Positions 1 through 6,431 of a stretch of DNA of 45,839 bases are shown one piece after another. The notes beneath the pieces were generated by a model. That model searched no databases and was not told the DNA's origin. It saw nothing but the letters and a program-made list of their open reading frames with translations. The stretch is from NCBI RefSeq assembly GCF_030518235.1, contig NZ_JAULSA010000026.1, forward strand, positions 1-45,839, written 5' to 3'. Numbering within the stretch: position 1 is the first letter of the stretch; every line of letters starts with the position of its first letter. Both the position numbers and the translations under genes were made by a program. Source of the stretch: Saccharibacillus sp. CPCC 101409. GTDB lineage: Bacteria > Bacillota > Bacilli > Paenibacillales > Paenibacillaceae.

Positions 1-11
1 TCCGCTGCCGA

Positions 12-1136
12 CTAACCGATTGGCGAGTGAGTTTCGTTTTTACACATAAATATGGACTTGACCGCATCCTGCTTGCGTCTGGAGCGGTAACTTTCGTTTT
101 CCAGATACTCTGTATCAAAGCTGCGGCCGGTTAGCAACATCCCGAAAAAGCGTTTGTTTTCATTGAATTCTTCCGTCCCCAAACGCCGGTTGTATGTAGC
201 CATACCGATCGGGACACACAGAAAAACAAGGCGCGCGAGCGCGCTAATCGGAATCGGAAGGTTGCGGTTGAAGTCCCAACTGAAGTTAAACGCTTTGCTT
301 TTGGAGAGCGCCAATGGAGAAAAAACCATTTCCTCGTACGATTGGGTTGCGTGCATGCCATCGATAAACGAGCAAGGGAGAACTTGAGTTTGAAAATAAT
401 CCGAAAGCTCGTTATTGTCCTTCATCTTTTTGATCGCTTTGCGCCAATCGTGAAAAGGCTTATAATCGTCATACCATCTCAACTCGTGCAGCGCAGGCAG
501 CGCAAAGTCTTTTTCAATTTGGGCGATATGCTCATCCGTCGATTTGGCATTGAAAGTAGGCTGCAAGATCGAAGTCTGACCGAAAAACGGATTCATAATT
601 ATGGCTTTCATATAATTTAGCGTCAGTTTTTCTTTGATCGCTTGGGTAGACATCGTTTTCTCATAAGCTTCTACGGAGCGCTTGACCACATCCCGCTGAT
701 CGTACCCCGAACAGTTTTTAAGCGTTTCCATGATCTCCTGCAACTGTTCATGCTCTGGGCTTCCCGAAAAGTATTTGTCGACTTTCTTGAATTGCTCATT
801 GATCTGCGCACGGATCTGCTTGGCGGCTTCTTTGACCTGAGCATCTTTCTCTGCCGGCTTCAAGCGTTCCGAAAAGTTCTCGGCTCGTTTGCTCCAAAAC
901 TCCATTCGCTTGACGTCCCGCGTCACGATATTGAATTCTTCAATCATATACCGGATATACCGTTTCGAAAAAGACTCCAGATGTTCTTCCGTCAGCGTCA
1001 TGCGTGTGCCTTCGACTTTAAACCGGGTGCTGTTCAGTCCGTACCCGGACAGATCGCATTCGTACAAGCGCCGCAACCCGATCAGCCCTGCCGTCCACAT
1101 CCAATCTTCCATCTGCAATTTAATCGAAGCTACCAA
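12..1136 (-). CDS. cas8b: Type I-B Cas8b/Cst1-like Cascade large subunit, short
   Basis: The 374-residue protein starts at TTG, 8-9 bases after GGAGGAGGGG, just behind the cas6 stop. Its N-terminus (MEDWMWTAGLIGLRRL) and the block NPFFGQTSILQPTF followed by DFALPAL resemble the Cst1/Cas8b1 (Cas_CXXC_CXXC) large subunits that recognise the PAM in type I-B Cascade. I recall this from the family and could not search. The positions where the family carries paired cysteines read CSFIDG and PIPISALARL, so the CXXC pairs seem lost. The family usually exceeds 450 residues, so the product looks truncated at its C-terminus. Only 11 bases beyond the stop are visible, so frameshift, natural variant or assembly error cannot be told apart. 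Further cas genes probably lie off the left edge. Confidence 0.62.
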   Translation of the reverse strand: MVASIKLQMEDWMWTAGLIGLRRLYECDLSGYGLNSTRFKVEGTRMTLTEEHLESFSKRYIRYMIEEFNIVTRDVKRMEFWSKRAENFSERLKPAEKDAQVKEAAKQIRAQINEQFKKVDKYFSGSPEHEQLQEIMETLKNCSGYDQRDVVKRSVEAYEKTMSTQAIKEKLTLNYMKAIIMNPFFGQTSILQPTFNAKSTDEHIAQIEKDFALPALHELRWYDDYKPFHDWRKAIKKMKDNNELSDYFQTQVLPCSFIDGMHATQSYEEMVFSPLALSKSKAFNFSWDFNRNLPIPISALARLVFLCVPIGMATYNRRLGTEEFNENKRFFGMLLTGRSFDTEYLENESYRSRRKQDAVKSIFMCKNETHSPIG

Positions 1137-1139
1137 GTA

Positions 1140-1880
1140 CTACCCCTCCTCCCGCACAACCTCCAATAAACCGAAACTTTGCGACGCCCTTTTGCCAACA
1201 CCCGCTTGATACAGCAATTTCAAATCTTCCGGGTGTCCTTCCAGTTTCAACGTTCCCTGATAGGCGGTGTAATAAAGCCAGTGCTGCTCCTGTCCGCTAT
1301 TGACCTGCTGGCGAAACACCGAATTGCGTTCTTTTACGATCTGTTTGCGCATGTTTCCCGGCTGCATCACAATCGTTTGATACGGTTCGCGTCCGGTTAA
1401 TTCCCGAATCCTCATTTCCGCAAAGTAGCTGAATTCCCCGGCATAATCAGCATGTTCCGGTCCAAGCGGCTTACCGTTTCGGTCTTCGATCAGAATGGGG
1501 GACAATGTACGGAACCAGACCCGATCGCCTACAATATCCGTTTCTTGAACCATCCGAATCTGTGCTTTTCTCCACACCGTTCGATCCGTCTTGTATTCGG
1601 AGATCTGTTGAAGCCCATTAAAAAGATGCAGCATAAACTCCATATCCGGACTGGAAAGCGTCAAGGTAAAAGCATCCAACTTGATCCGATCCTTCTCATA
1701 TACAAAACGATGCAGATAAACTGCTGTCGAGAATGGCTTCATCTTTCCTCCACCCGCTATGTACATCTTCTCGTAGTATTTAGGATCGGCTTGACGTAAG
1801 GCTTCTTTGACTAAAGAAATCATCAGCATCCGATAGTCCACAGGTAACGAGTCCACCTCGTAAGTCACCGCTAAACGCAA
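1140..1880 (-). CDS. cas6: CRISPR endoribonuclease Cas6
   Basis: This 246-residue protein begins in the Cas6 style (MRLAVTYEVDSLPVDYRMLM) and ends with the glycine-rich loop GVGKRASQSFGLLEV, which in Cas6 contacts repeat RNA. Cas6 cleaves the CRISPR precursor transcript within each repeat to make crRNAs. I chose the TTG start at 1880 because AAAGGAGG lies just upstream. An ATG at 1901 would lie on the far side of that ribosome binding site. The gene is followed after 3 bases by the cas8-like gene, an order typical of type I-B operons. A TATAAT-like hexamer lies upstream at about 1941-1946, without a clear -35. The catalytic histidine was not assigned. Confidence 0.82.
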   Translation of the reverse strand: MRLAVTYEVDSLPVDYRMLMISLVKEALRQADPKYYEKMYIAGGGKMKPFSTAVYLHRFVYEKDRIKLDAFTLTLSSPDMEFMLHLFNGLQQISEYKTDRTVWRKAQIRMVQETDIVGDRVWFRTLSPILIEDRNGKPLGPEHADYAGEFSYFAEMRIRELTGREPYQTIVMQPGNMRKQIVKERNSVFRQQVNSGQEQHWLYYTAYQGTLKLEGHPEDLKLLYQAGVGKRASQSFGLLEVVREEG

Positions 1881-2182
1881 AGTTACACCTCCTTTTCCCA
1901 AAATAGATGTTACTCAATAACTAAAAAGGGTTCTGTACCCAATTATAATAAACAGAACATGTGTTGCCTAGTTGATTGCTTGAAAAATCCCACAATGTTC
2001 AAATAAATGTTTGAAACAAGGAATAGATAAAGGCGTCCGGCAACTCAAAAAGACACTTCAGCTCCATTTTGGCCTCACCTACAACTACAACCTCAAATAT
2101 ATTTGTCGACGATCAAAAATGCTGGATGACCCCAGGAAGTGAGGCAAGTGTTACATAAATCTCGAACGCAGACATCGGAATT
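1881..2182. other. Intergenic region upstream of cas6
   Basis: No credible gene is seen in this 300-base stretch. It carries the cas6 ribosome binding site, a possible cas6 -10 hexamer on the minus strand near 1941-1946, and a degenerate CRISPR-repeat-like segment at 1980-2009 listed separately. The rest is AT-rich and unassigned. Confidence 0.5.
1980..2009 (-). repeat. Degenerate CRISPR-repeat-like sequence
   Basis: On the plus strand the core TCCCACAATGTTCAAATAAA matches 17 of 20 positions of the repeat core at 4660-4679 (TCCCACTACGTTCAGATAAA). Over 30 bases the match is about 19. It sits upstream of cas6, a common position for a type I-B array. No second copy is seen 60-70 bases away on either side, so it may be an isolated relic. 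Confidence 0.4.
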
Positions 2183-2220
2183 AAAAAAAGCTGCTACCTG
2201 TAGAATACAGGCGGCAACTT
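2183..2220 (-). terminator. Rho-independent terminator of the GNAT cassette
   Basis: Read on the minus strand, a 14-pair stem (AGTTGCCGCCTGTA with TACAGGTAGCAGCT, one mismatch and two G-U pairs) closes a TTC loop and runs straight into seven T residues. It lies 35 bases after the stop of the small-protein gene and closes the three-gene operon. Confidence 0.85.
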
Positions 2221-2255
2221 AAAATTTTAGGCTATTAGGTAAAAAAATCCGCAGT

Positions 2256-2507
2256 TTATCCATGATAACCCGCTTGTTTGTGCGCAACGTTTTGATGAAG
2301 AGCGGCTATCCGGTTATTGATTCGTGTTTGTTCCGCTACTGAGCGTCCTTTTTTTTCTTGGGCGATGGCTGCTTGCACGTCGCGACGAATATCTTCATGA
2401 CTATCCGTGGGCGGAACAATCAAAACGCCAGTCAATATTTTGCCGGGCTGCGGTTTGCGTCGAACATAACGTGGACCTTTGGCATATCCGATTGGCATTT
2501 TTCGCAT
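2256..2507 (-). CDS. Small uncharacterised protein, cassette gene 3 (copy 1)
   Basis: This 83-residue basic, soluble protein matches no family I can name. The ATG at 2507 is chosen because AAAGGAG lies 8 bases upstream, overlapping the TAA of the preceding GNAT gene, so translation is probably coupled. An upstream ATG at 2540 lacks a site. The C-terminal half aligns with the 65-residue protein at 4198-4395: TGVLIVPPTDSHEDIRRDV here against TGIVIGPTTASTEEIVKEV there, then a predicted helical, charged tail. Two-copy conservation in the same gene order indicates a real gene working with the GNAT partner. Antitoxin, adaptor and substrate roles are all open. Confidence 0.7.
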   Translation of the reverse strand: MRKMPIGYAKGPRYVRRKPQPGKILTGVLIVPPTDSHEDIRRDVQAAIAQEKKGRSVAEQTRINNRIAALHQNVAHKQAGYHG

Positions 2508-2520
2508 AGGATCATCTCCT

Positions 2521-3012
2521 TTATTTGTAGTATAACGCAATCAGATCAAGGGCGCTATCCTCATTGATGAACATGCGCTGGCTGCCAATTGACTTCGCAC
2601 CGAATCTTTTTCGATAGTATGAAACCAAATCGGTTTTTGCGTCAAATGCAACGTAACCGCCAAAACCGGAATTTGCACTGATCAAGCATGCTTGTCCGAT
2701 CAAAATATCAGCTACGTTTGTAAATTCTCGATTCGGCGTGATGAATCGACGATTGAGCGGTGAACTCTCAAGGAGATCGATGAATACGAAACCCTCATCA
2801 ATTCGGTATGAGATTGCGCCGTGAATACGATTGTCATTGATAGCGATTAATTTTTGAGGCGGGCCTTTTCGTATATCAGTGATGACATCGGCCCAATTAA
2901 AATTTCTTTCCCAGCCAATTTGATGGAGCAGCTTAGCTTCCGGAAGAAGAAGCGTTTCGATCTGCGCCGGATGCCCGTTTCTTTGTTGATCCAGCAAATA
3001 CCATTGAGACAT
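2521..3012 (-). CDS. GNAT-fold protein, cassette gene 2 (copy 1)
   Basis: The 163-residue protein has features of a GNAT acetyltransferase C-terminal half: a predicted strand (KLIAINDNRIHGAISY), the segment VADILIGQACLIS in the acetyl-CoA loop position, then GGYVAFDAKTDLVSYYRKRFGA. The classical Q/RxxGxG/A motif is not obvious, so catalysis is unproven. The start at 3012 has AGGAGGGG 8 bases upstream. Its stop overlaps the ribosome binding site of the next gene. The decayed copy at 3784-4184 is about half identical over the shared region (for example SPLNR, SYY, MFI and LIALYY). The substrate is unknown. Confidence 0.65.
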   Translation of the reverse strand: MSQWYLLDQQRNGHPAQIETLLLPEAKLLHQIGWERNFNWADVITDIRKGPPQKLIAINDNRIHGAISYRIDEGFVFIDLLESSPLNRRFITPNREFTNVADILIGQACLISANSGFGGYVAFDAKTDLVSYYRKRFGAKSIGSQRMFINEDSALDLIALYYK

Positions 3013-3024
3013 ATGTAACCCCTC

Positions 3025-3312
3025 CTATTCGATGTGCAGGTTGTTACTCCCATCACCGTATCGCGCATATTCTTTCGAATAGGCGTTGCTATAGGTACGG
3101 GCATCATTGGTGCTCAATTGTAAAGCGGCGTGGATCAGTTTGAAGGTAATAGCGGAAATCTGATCCTCTTCGCCAAATTGGACGCTCCGCACAATTTCCG
3201 TATGTTTAGACGTCTGCTGTGATTGGAGTGCGAAGGTGATCCCAGCCAAAACAATAACTCCGATAATTATGGCGAACATCCATGCTTGCACCTTTGGATT
3301 TTTTTGATTCAT
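3025..3312 (-). CDS. Small single-pass membrane protein, cassette gene 1
   Basis: The 95-residue protein has a short basic N-terminus (MNQKNPKVQ), one hydrophobic helix at about residues 10-28 (WMFAIIIGVIVLAGITFAL) and a roughly 65-residue polar C-terminal domain likely outside the membrane if the helix is a signal anchor. There is no lipobox. The start at 3312 follows AAAGAGAGG. It leads an operon with the GNAT-like gene 12 bases downstream and the small-protein gene after that. No family is recognised. No intact copy accompanies the second cassette. Confidence 0.6.
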   Translation of the reverse strand: MNQKNPKVQAWMFAIIIGVIVLAGITFALQSQQTSKHTEIVRSVQFGEEDQISAITFKLIHAALQLSTNDARTYSNAYSKEYARYGDGSNNLHIE

Positions 3313-3783
3313 GGAATAACCTCTCTCTTTTCGTGAATTGAGATTCCAGGAATACGTTTGCCAAAAAATTCTCTCTCCTCATATCATATATCGGTCGGCT
3401 TACCGGCTTGTTTTAATTCAGGATAGACGGCTTTCGTCTCGATTTTCATTTCTGTTCAAAATCAAACAAAACGGAAAAAACGAAGAAAGAACTGACTGCC
3501 CACAAATGAACAGTCGGTTGTTTGCATTTACTATTTTTGAATGTAACTCAAACATCTCCTTCGGATTGCTCGATAAGCCGACCGGGTGGATAGGTCCTTA
3601 TTCAATTCGTTGATCGCTTAATCCATATATTGGATTTGGTCAGATCTTCGAGCATCACATCCGAAGGGTTTCAGTCGAAAACAAAGTTTGCGGTCGTAAT
3701 CGAGTCATATTCCGCATGGACGCGTATGAGTGAATCAGCGTTGAGCTGGATTACCAAAACACCGCGAAGACGGACGTTACGCG
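3313..3783. other. Gene-poor region between the two cassettes
   Basis: No full-length gene is supported. On the minus strand an ATG at 3449 opens a 21-codon frame ending at 3384 (begins MKIETKAVYPELK), which could be a leader peptide or chance. Around 3650-3780 on the plus strand, short protein-like fragments in different frames are broken by stops, consistent with gene debris upstream of the decayed GNAT copy. Confidence 0.35.
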
Positions 3784-4184
3784 CGTAATGTCAAGGAGTG
3801 GGTTCAATCTAAAATGAAATACGCGGCTGACTAAAAAAGGGTGATCCTGTCAAAATCGTTGCCGTTGGGAATAACGATATTCAAGGTGCAGTTTCATTTC
3901 GCAGTGTTAAAGGTTTTATCTTTGTCGACTTGGTTGAAAATTCACCGTTAAATCGTGCCTCAGCACGTCAGCGGATTTATGTTAATGTTGTCGACGTTCT
4001 TTTGGGGGTTGCATGTCTAGAAAGCTTTATTCAAGGATTTGAAGGGATTGTTTCTTTTGAATCTAAAACCAATCTCATCTCGTATTATCAAGAGCGCTTC
4101 AACGCTAAGCAGATCGAGAATAGCCAAAAAATGTTTATCGATACTCGTAACGCAGCCGCCTTAATCGCCTTATACTATAGATAA
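3784..4184 (+). pseudogene. Decayed second copy of the GNAT-fold gene
   Basis: From 3831 the frame reads LKKGDPVKIVAVGNNDIQGA and continues to the stop at 4182-4184. It is homologous to the intact protein from about residue 48 onward, keeping SPLNR, LISYY and LIALYY. A possible N-terminal piece (RNVKEWVQSKMKYAAD) lies in another frame directly upstream and stops at the A6 run at 3833-3838, so a one-base slip there probably broke the gene. No start or ribosome binding site fits the remaining frame. A shorter expressed protein from TTG 3930 cannot be excluded. Confidence 0.65.
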
Positions 4185-4197
4185 AGGAGTTGATTTT

Positions 4198-4395
4198 ATG
4201 CCAGCGAAAAGAAATTCTTATTCGTACCGCGATATTCCTCCAACAGGCATTGTCATAGGTCCGACCACAGCTTCGACAGAGGAAATTGTAAAAGAAGTAC
4301 GTGGCTTTTTGAATCAAAGAAGTCAACAACTAACACCTATCGAAAAAGCAGAAGCAATGAAGATTTCTGATGAAATTCTCAAAAAATATACGTAA
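4198..4395 (+). CDS. Small uncharacterised protein, cassette gene 3 (copy 2)
   Basis: The 65-residue protein aligns with the C-terminal part of the 83-residue protein at 2256-2507 and lacks its basic N-terminal stretch. The ATG is preceded by AAAGGAG, which overlaps the stop of the decayed GNAT copy. This is the same stop/RBS overlap as in copy 1. A hairpin terminator follows at 4439-4489. The frame is intact although the partner is broken, so the small protein may still be functional. No function is assigned. Confidence 0.62.
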   Translation: MPAKRNSYSYRDIPPTGIVIGPTTASTEEIVKEVRGFLNQRSQQLTPIEKAEAMKISDEILKKYT

Positions 4396-4438
4396 TCGAT
4401 TTGTATCAATAAATAGAACGGTCAACTTTAATAAAACA

Positions 4439-4489
4439 TCCCTTACGAGATAGATACTTTGAAAAAAGTCATCTTGTAAGGGAACTTTT
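4439..4489 (+). terminator. Hairpin terminator after cassette copy 2
   Basis: TCCCTTACGAG pairs with CTTGTAAGGGA around an inner small stem (ACTTT with AAAGT), followed by CTTTTAAT. It lies 44 bases after the 65-residue gene. The U tract is short, so strength is uncertain. Confidence 0.5.
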
Positions 4490-4586
4490 AATCTAGAGCG
4501 TTTTTGAAAACTATGAGGGAAGCCGATCTTGCGGAATTCAATGCAACGCCAAACAAATGAATTTCTCAATTTGGAAAATAGCATAG

Positions 4587-4681
4587 GTCGGCTGTAGCAT
4601 TACGTTCAGATAAAACCGATCCATAAGATTGCGACGGCGTTGGGGCTAAACGCTTCATATCCCACTACGTTCAGATAAAAC
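4587..4681 (-). CRISPR. Remnant type I-B-like CRISPR array (two repeats, one spacer)
   Basis: On the minus strand the repeat reads from GTTTTATCTGAACGTAGTGG (repeat at 4681-4652, 30 bases). It resembles clostridial type I-B repeats of the GTTTTATATTAACTATATGG kind. The second repeat (4616-4587) is identical over its first 16 bases and diverges after that, the normal look of a leader-distal terminal repeat. The 35-base spacer is 4617-4651, giving a 65-base period. The leader would lie above 4681. With only two repeats this needs support, but the nearby cas genes and the repeat-like relic at 1980-2009 strengthen it. Confidence 0.65.
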
Positions 4682-4742
4682 CTCCAAAAAAACGCCTCAA
4701 AATCCGCGTCATTAAGCCATTTCTCCTTAACCACAACATCCT

Positions 4743-4855
4743 ATTTTGCATCGAACCTCCAATGCCGTAATCGTAAAAGCATCAAATAAACCCTCAAACC
4801 CTTGCACTGCAAGGGTTTGAACTAAGCACCAAGCTTAACCGGTTCGATGCAAAAT
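4743..4855. repeat. Nested perfect inverted repeats at the island edge
   Basis: Perfect 15-bp arms (ATTTTGCATCGAACC at 4743-4757 and its complement at 4841-4855) enclose a 27-base palindrome at 4794-4820 with 13-bp arms TCAAACCCTTGCA around a single C. No reading frame lies inside. It could be a non-autonomous element, a recombinase site, or a terminator for the gene at 4880. The AT-rich zone ends here. Confidence 0.6.
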
Positions 4856-4879
4856 TGCATGTGTTCCCTAACTCAGCCT

Positions 4880-5170
4880 CTACACGTCCGCCGCCGTAAA
4901 CTTCTCCGCTTTCAGCGGCAGCGCGAAGAAATCGTTGGCGACTTTGAAAAAGCCGGTAAAGTGCGGCGAAGCGTTGTGGCGTTCGACGGCGGCTTCGTCG
5001 GCCCAGACTTCGATCATGGTGAAGCGGTCGAGGCTGGATGCGTCCTGGGCCAGCGTGTAGCGCAGACAGCCTTCTTCGGCCTGCGAACCGGCGACGAGCG
5101 GCTGCACCGTTTGCAGGAACGCTTCTCTTTTCTCGGGTTTAATCTGCATATCGGCATGAATGATAATCAT
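4880..5170 (-). CDS. Antibiotic biosynthesis monooxygenase (ABM) family protein
   Basis: This 96-residue protein has the YgiN/ABM ferredoxin-like pattern: MIIIHADMQIKPEKREAF, then EEGCLRYTLAQDASSLDRFT, then IEVWADEAAVERHNASPHF. Family members are small dimeric cofactor-free oxygenases or quinol-handling enzymes. The substrate is not predictable. The start at 5170 follows AAAGGAG by 9 bases and removes seven residues of a longer frame. It is the first gene of the GC-rich backbone after the island and has no obvious operon partner. Confidence 0.8.
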   Translation of the reverse strand: MIIIHADMQIKPEKREAFLQTVQPLVAGSQAEEGCLRYTLAQDASSLDRFTMIEVWADEAAVERHNASPHFTGFFKVANDFFALPLKAEKFTAADV

Positions 5171-5398
5171 CGGAATCCTCTCCTTTCGCACTGGAATGCT
5201 GCGTTGTCGGCTTCAAATATTCTCGCTCTTCCAATTTACCACAAACAAACGTTCGGAAACCAGCGCAGGAGCCTGTAAGGGGGAGTCCTGCTTCGCGTTT
5301 CGCTCCCAGCCCTCGCTGCCTGCTTCGGCTGACCCGGCCGGCCCGCGTATCCGCGAGGTTACGGGATCTTGGACTCCGCGCCTCGCCGCCGACCAACT

Positions 5399-6295
5399 TT
5401 ACCCCTCCGGCCCGAAAAATTCGTACGTCCGCGTCCATTCTTTCGTTTCGCCCGGCGTAAGCGCAAGGTCGATAAATACTTCCGGAGCGACCACATGCGC
5501 ATTGCCCCATACCGCCAGCTTGGGCACGTCGAAGTCTCCGCTTTCGCGCATCCCGTAACCGCTCGGCTCGTGCAGCAGCTCCCAGTACGGCTCCGCGTCG
5601 CCCGCGAATCCGCCGAACAGCGCGTAGAACTCTCCGCCCGCTTCGCGTTTCCAGGTTACCTTTCCGTCCGACAGCTCCAGCCGGTCTTCCACGCCGCCGT
5701 CGCCCAGCAGCGCAAGCTCGGGGCGATACGGCAGTCTCAGCACATAATTCGAATCGATCATATGACCGCCGATGCCGACGAAGTTATGCACGTATTCGTT
5801 GGTGGCGATGTTCCGGCTTCCCCGGTTCGTCAGTTTGTAGTGCACGCTCAGGGAACGGCCTTCGACGCGGATCGTTTTGACCAGCTCCGCCGCGTAACCG
5901 CTTGTTTCCGCGGCCGCGGCGGTAAAGCGGATCATGCTGCGGCCGACTTCCGTGCGCACTTCGTGCGCTTCGACCGGATAAGCGCGCGCAAAGCTGTAAG
6001 CCTCGTCGTCGATCCGGGTGAGCACGCCGACGCCGAGCTTGGTGAACGTTTCGCCCGGCGCCGCTTCGTCGTAACCGATCGGCCGGTCGATGCCGAACTC
6101 GCCCGACAGTCCTTCGCCGCCGGTTCCTTGGCCCGCTTCCAGACTCTCCGGCACGCAAAAGTCGATACCCGCGCTTTCCAGACGCACCTGCGTAATCCAG
6201 CCGGTGCGGTCGAACCTCGTGCCTGTGCAGACTTCCGGCGCTTTGATCGTGATCGTCAATTCGCCGCCGCCGAGTATATATTCGTTCGTTTCCAT
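5399..6295 (-). CDS. Aldose epimerase/mutarotase-like protein
   Basis: The 298-residue protein looks rich in beta strands, with no signal peptide. Segments such as FTKLGVGVLTRIDDEAYSF and NEYVHNFVGIGGHMIDSNY fit galactose-mutarotase-like sugar-binding folds, but I do not recognise a named family and the catalytic residues are not assigned. The start at 6295 has GGGAGG upstream. It lies 136 bases downstream of the GH42 beta-galactosidase on the same strand, so a role with released sugar is plausible. A perfect 10-bp hairpin (6326-6346) sits in the gap. Confidence 0.55.
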   Translation of the reverse strand: METNEYILGGGELTITIKAPEVCTGTRFDRTGWITQVRLESAGIDFCVPESLEAGQGTGGEGLSGEFGIDRPIGYDEAAPGETFTKLGVGVLTRIDDEAYSFARAYPVEAHEVRTEVGRSMIRFTAAAAETSGYAAELVKTIRVEGRSLSVHYKLTNRGSRNIATNEYVHNFVGIGGHMIDSNYVLRLPYRPELALLGDGGVEDRLELSDGKVTWKREAGGEFYALFGGFAGDAEPYWELLHEPSGYGMRESGDFDVPKLAVWGNAHVVAPEVFIDLALTPGETKEWTRTYEFFGPEG

Positions 6296-6325
6296 CTTCC
6301 GATACCGCCTCCCGATAAACTGCGG

Positions 6326-6346
6326 CCGTCCGCTTCAAGCGGACGG
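6326..6346. repeat. Perfect 10-bp hairpin between GH42 and downstream gene
   Basis: CCGTCCGCTT and AAGCGGACGG pair around a single C. There is no T run on either strand, so it may be an RNA-processing or stability hairpin rather than a terminator. Confidence 0.5.
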
Positions 6347-6431
6347 TCCGTTGATTGCTGTAAGCCTGGTACCTTGTCAACACTAAAGGTGAGGTTACCC
6401 CCTGAATCGCCCCTAAAGCATGTACCCCGTC

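Noticed and set aside
12..1901. Possibility that the two left-edge genes are a toxin-antitoxin or phage pair
   Set aside because: The Cas6 glycine-rich loop and N-terminus, the cas-like order and the nearby repeats favour type I-B cas genes.
3384..3449. A 21-codon minus-strand frame upstream of the cassette membrane protein
   Set aside because: It is too short with no clear ribosome binding site. It is kept only as a note in the region entry.
4617..4651. Spacer as evidence for a specific phage target
   Set aside because: No database search was possible, so no target is claimed.
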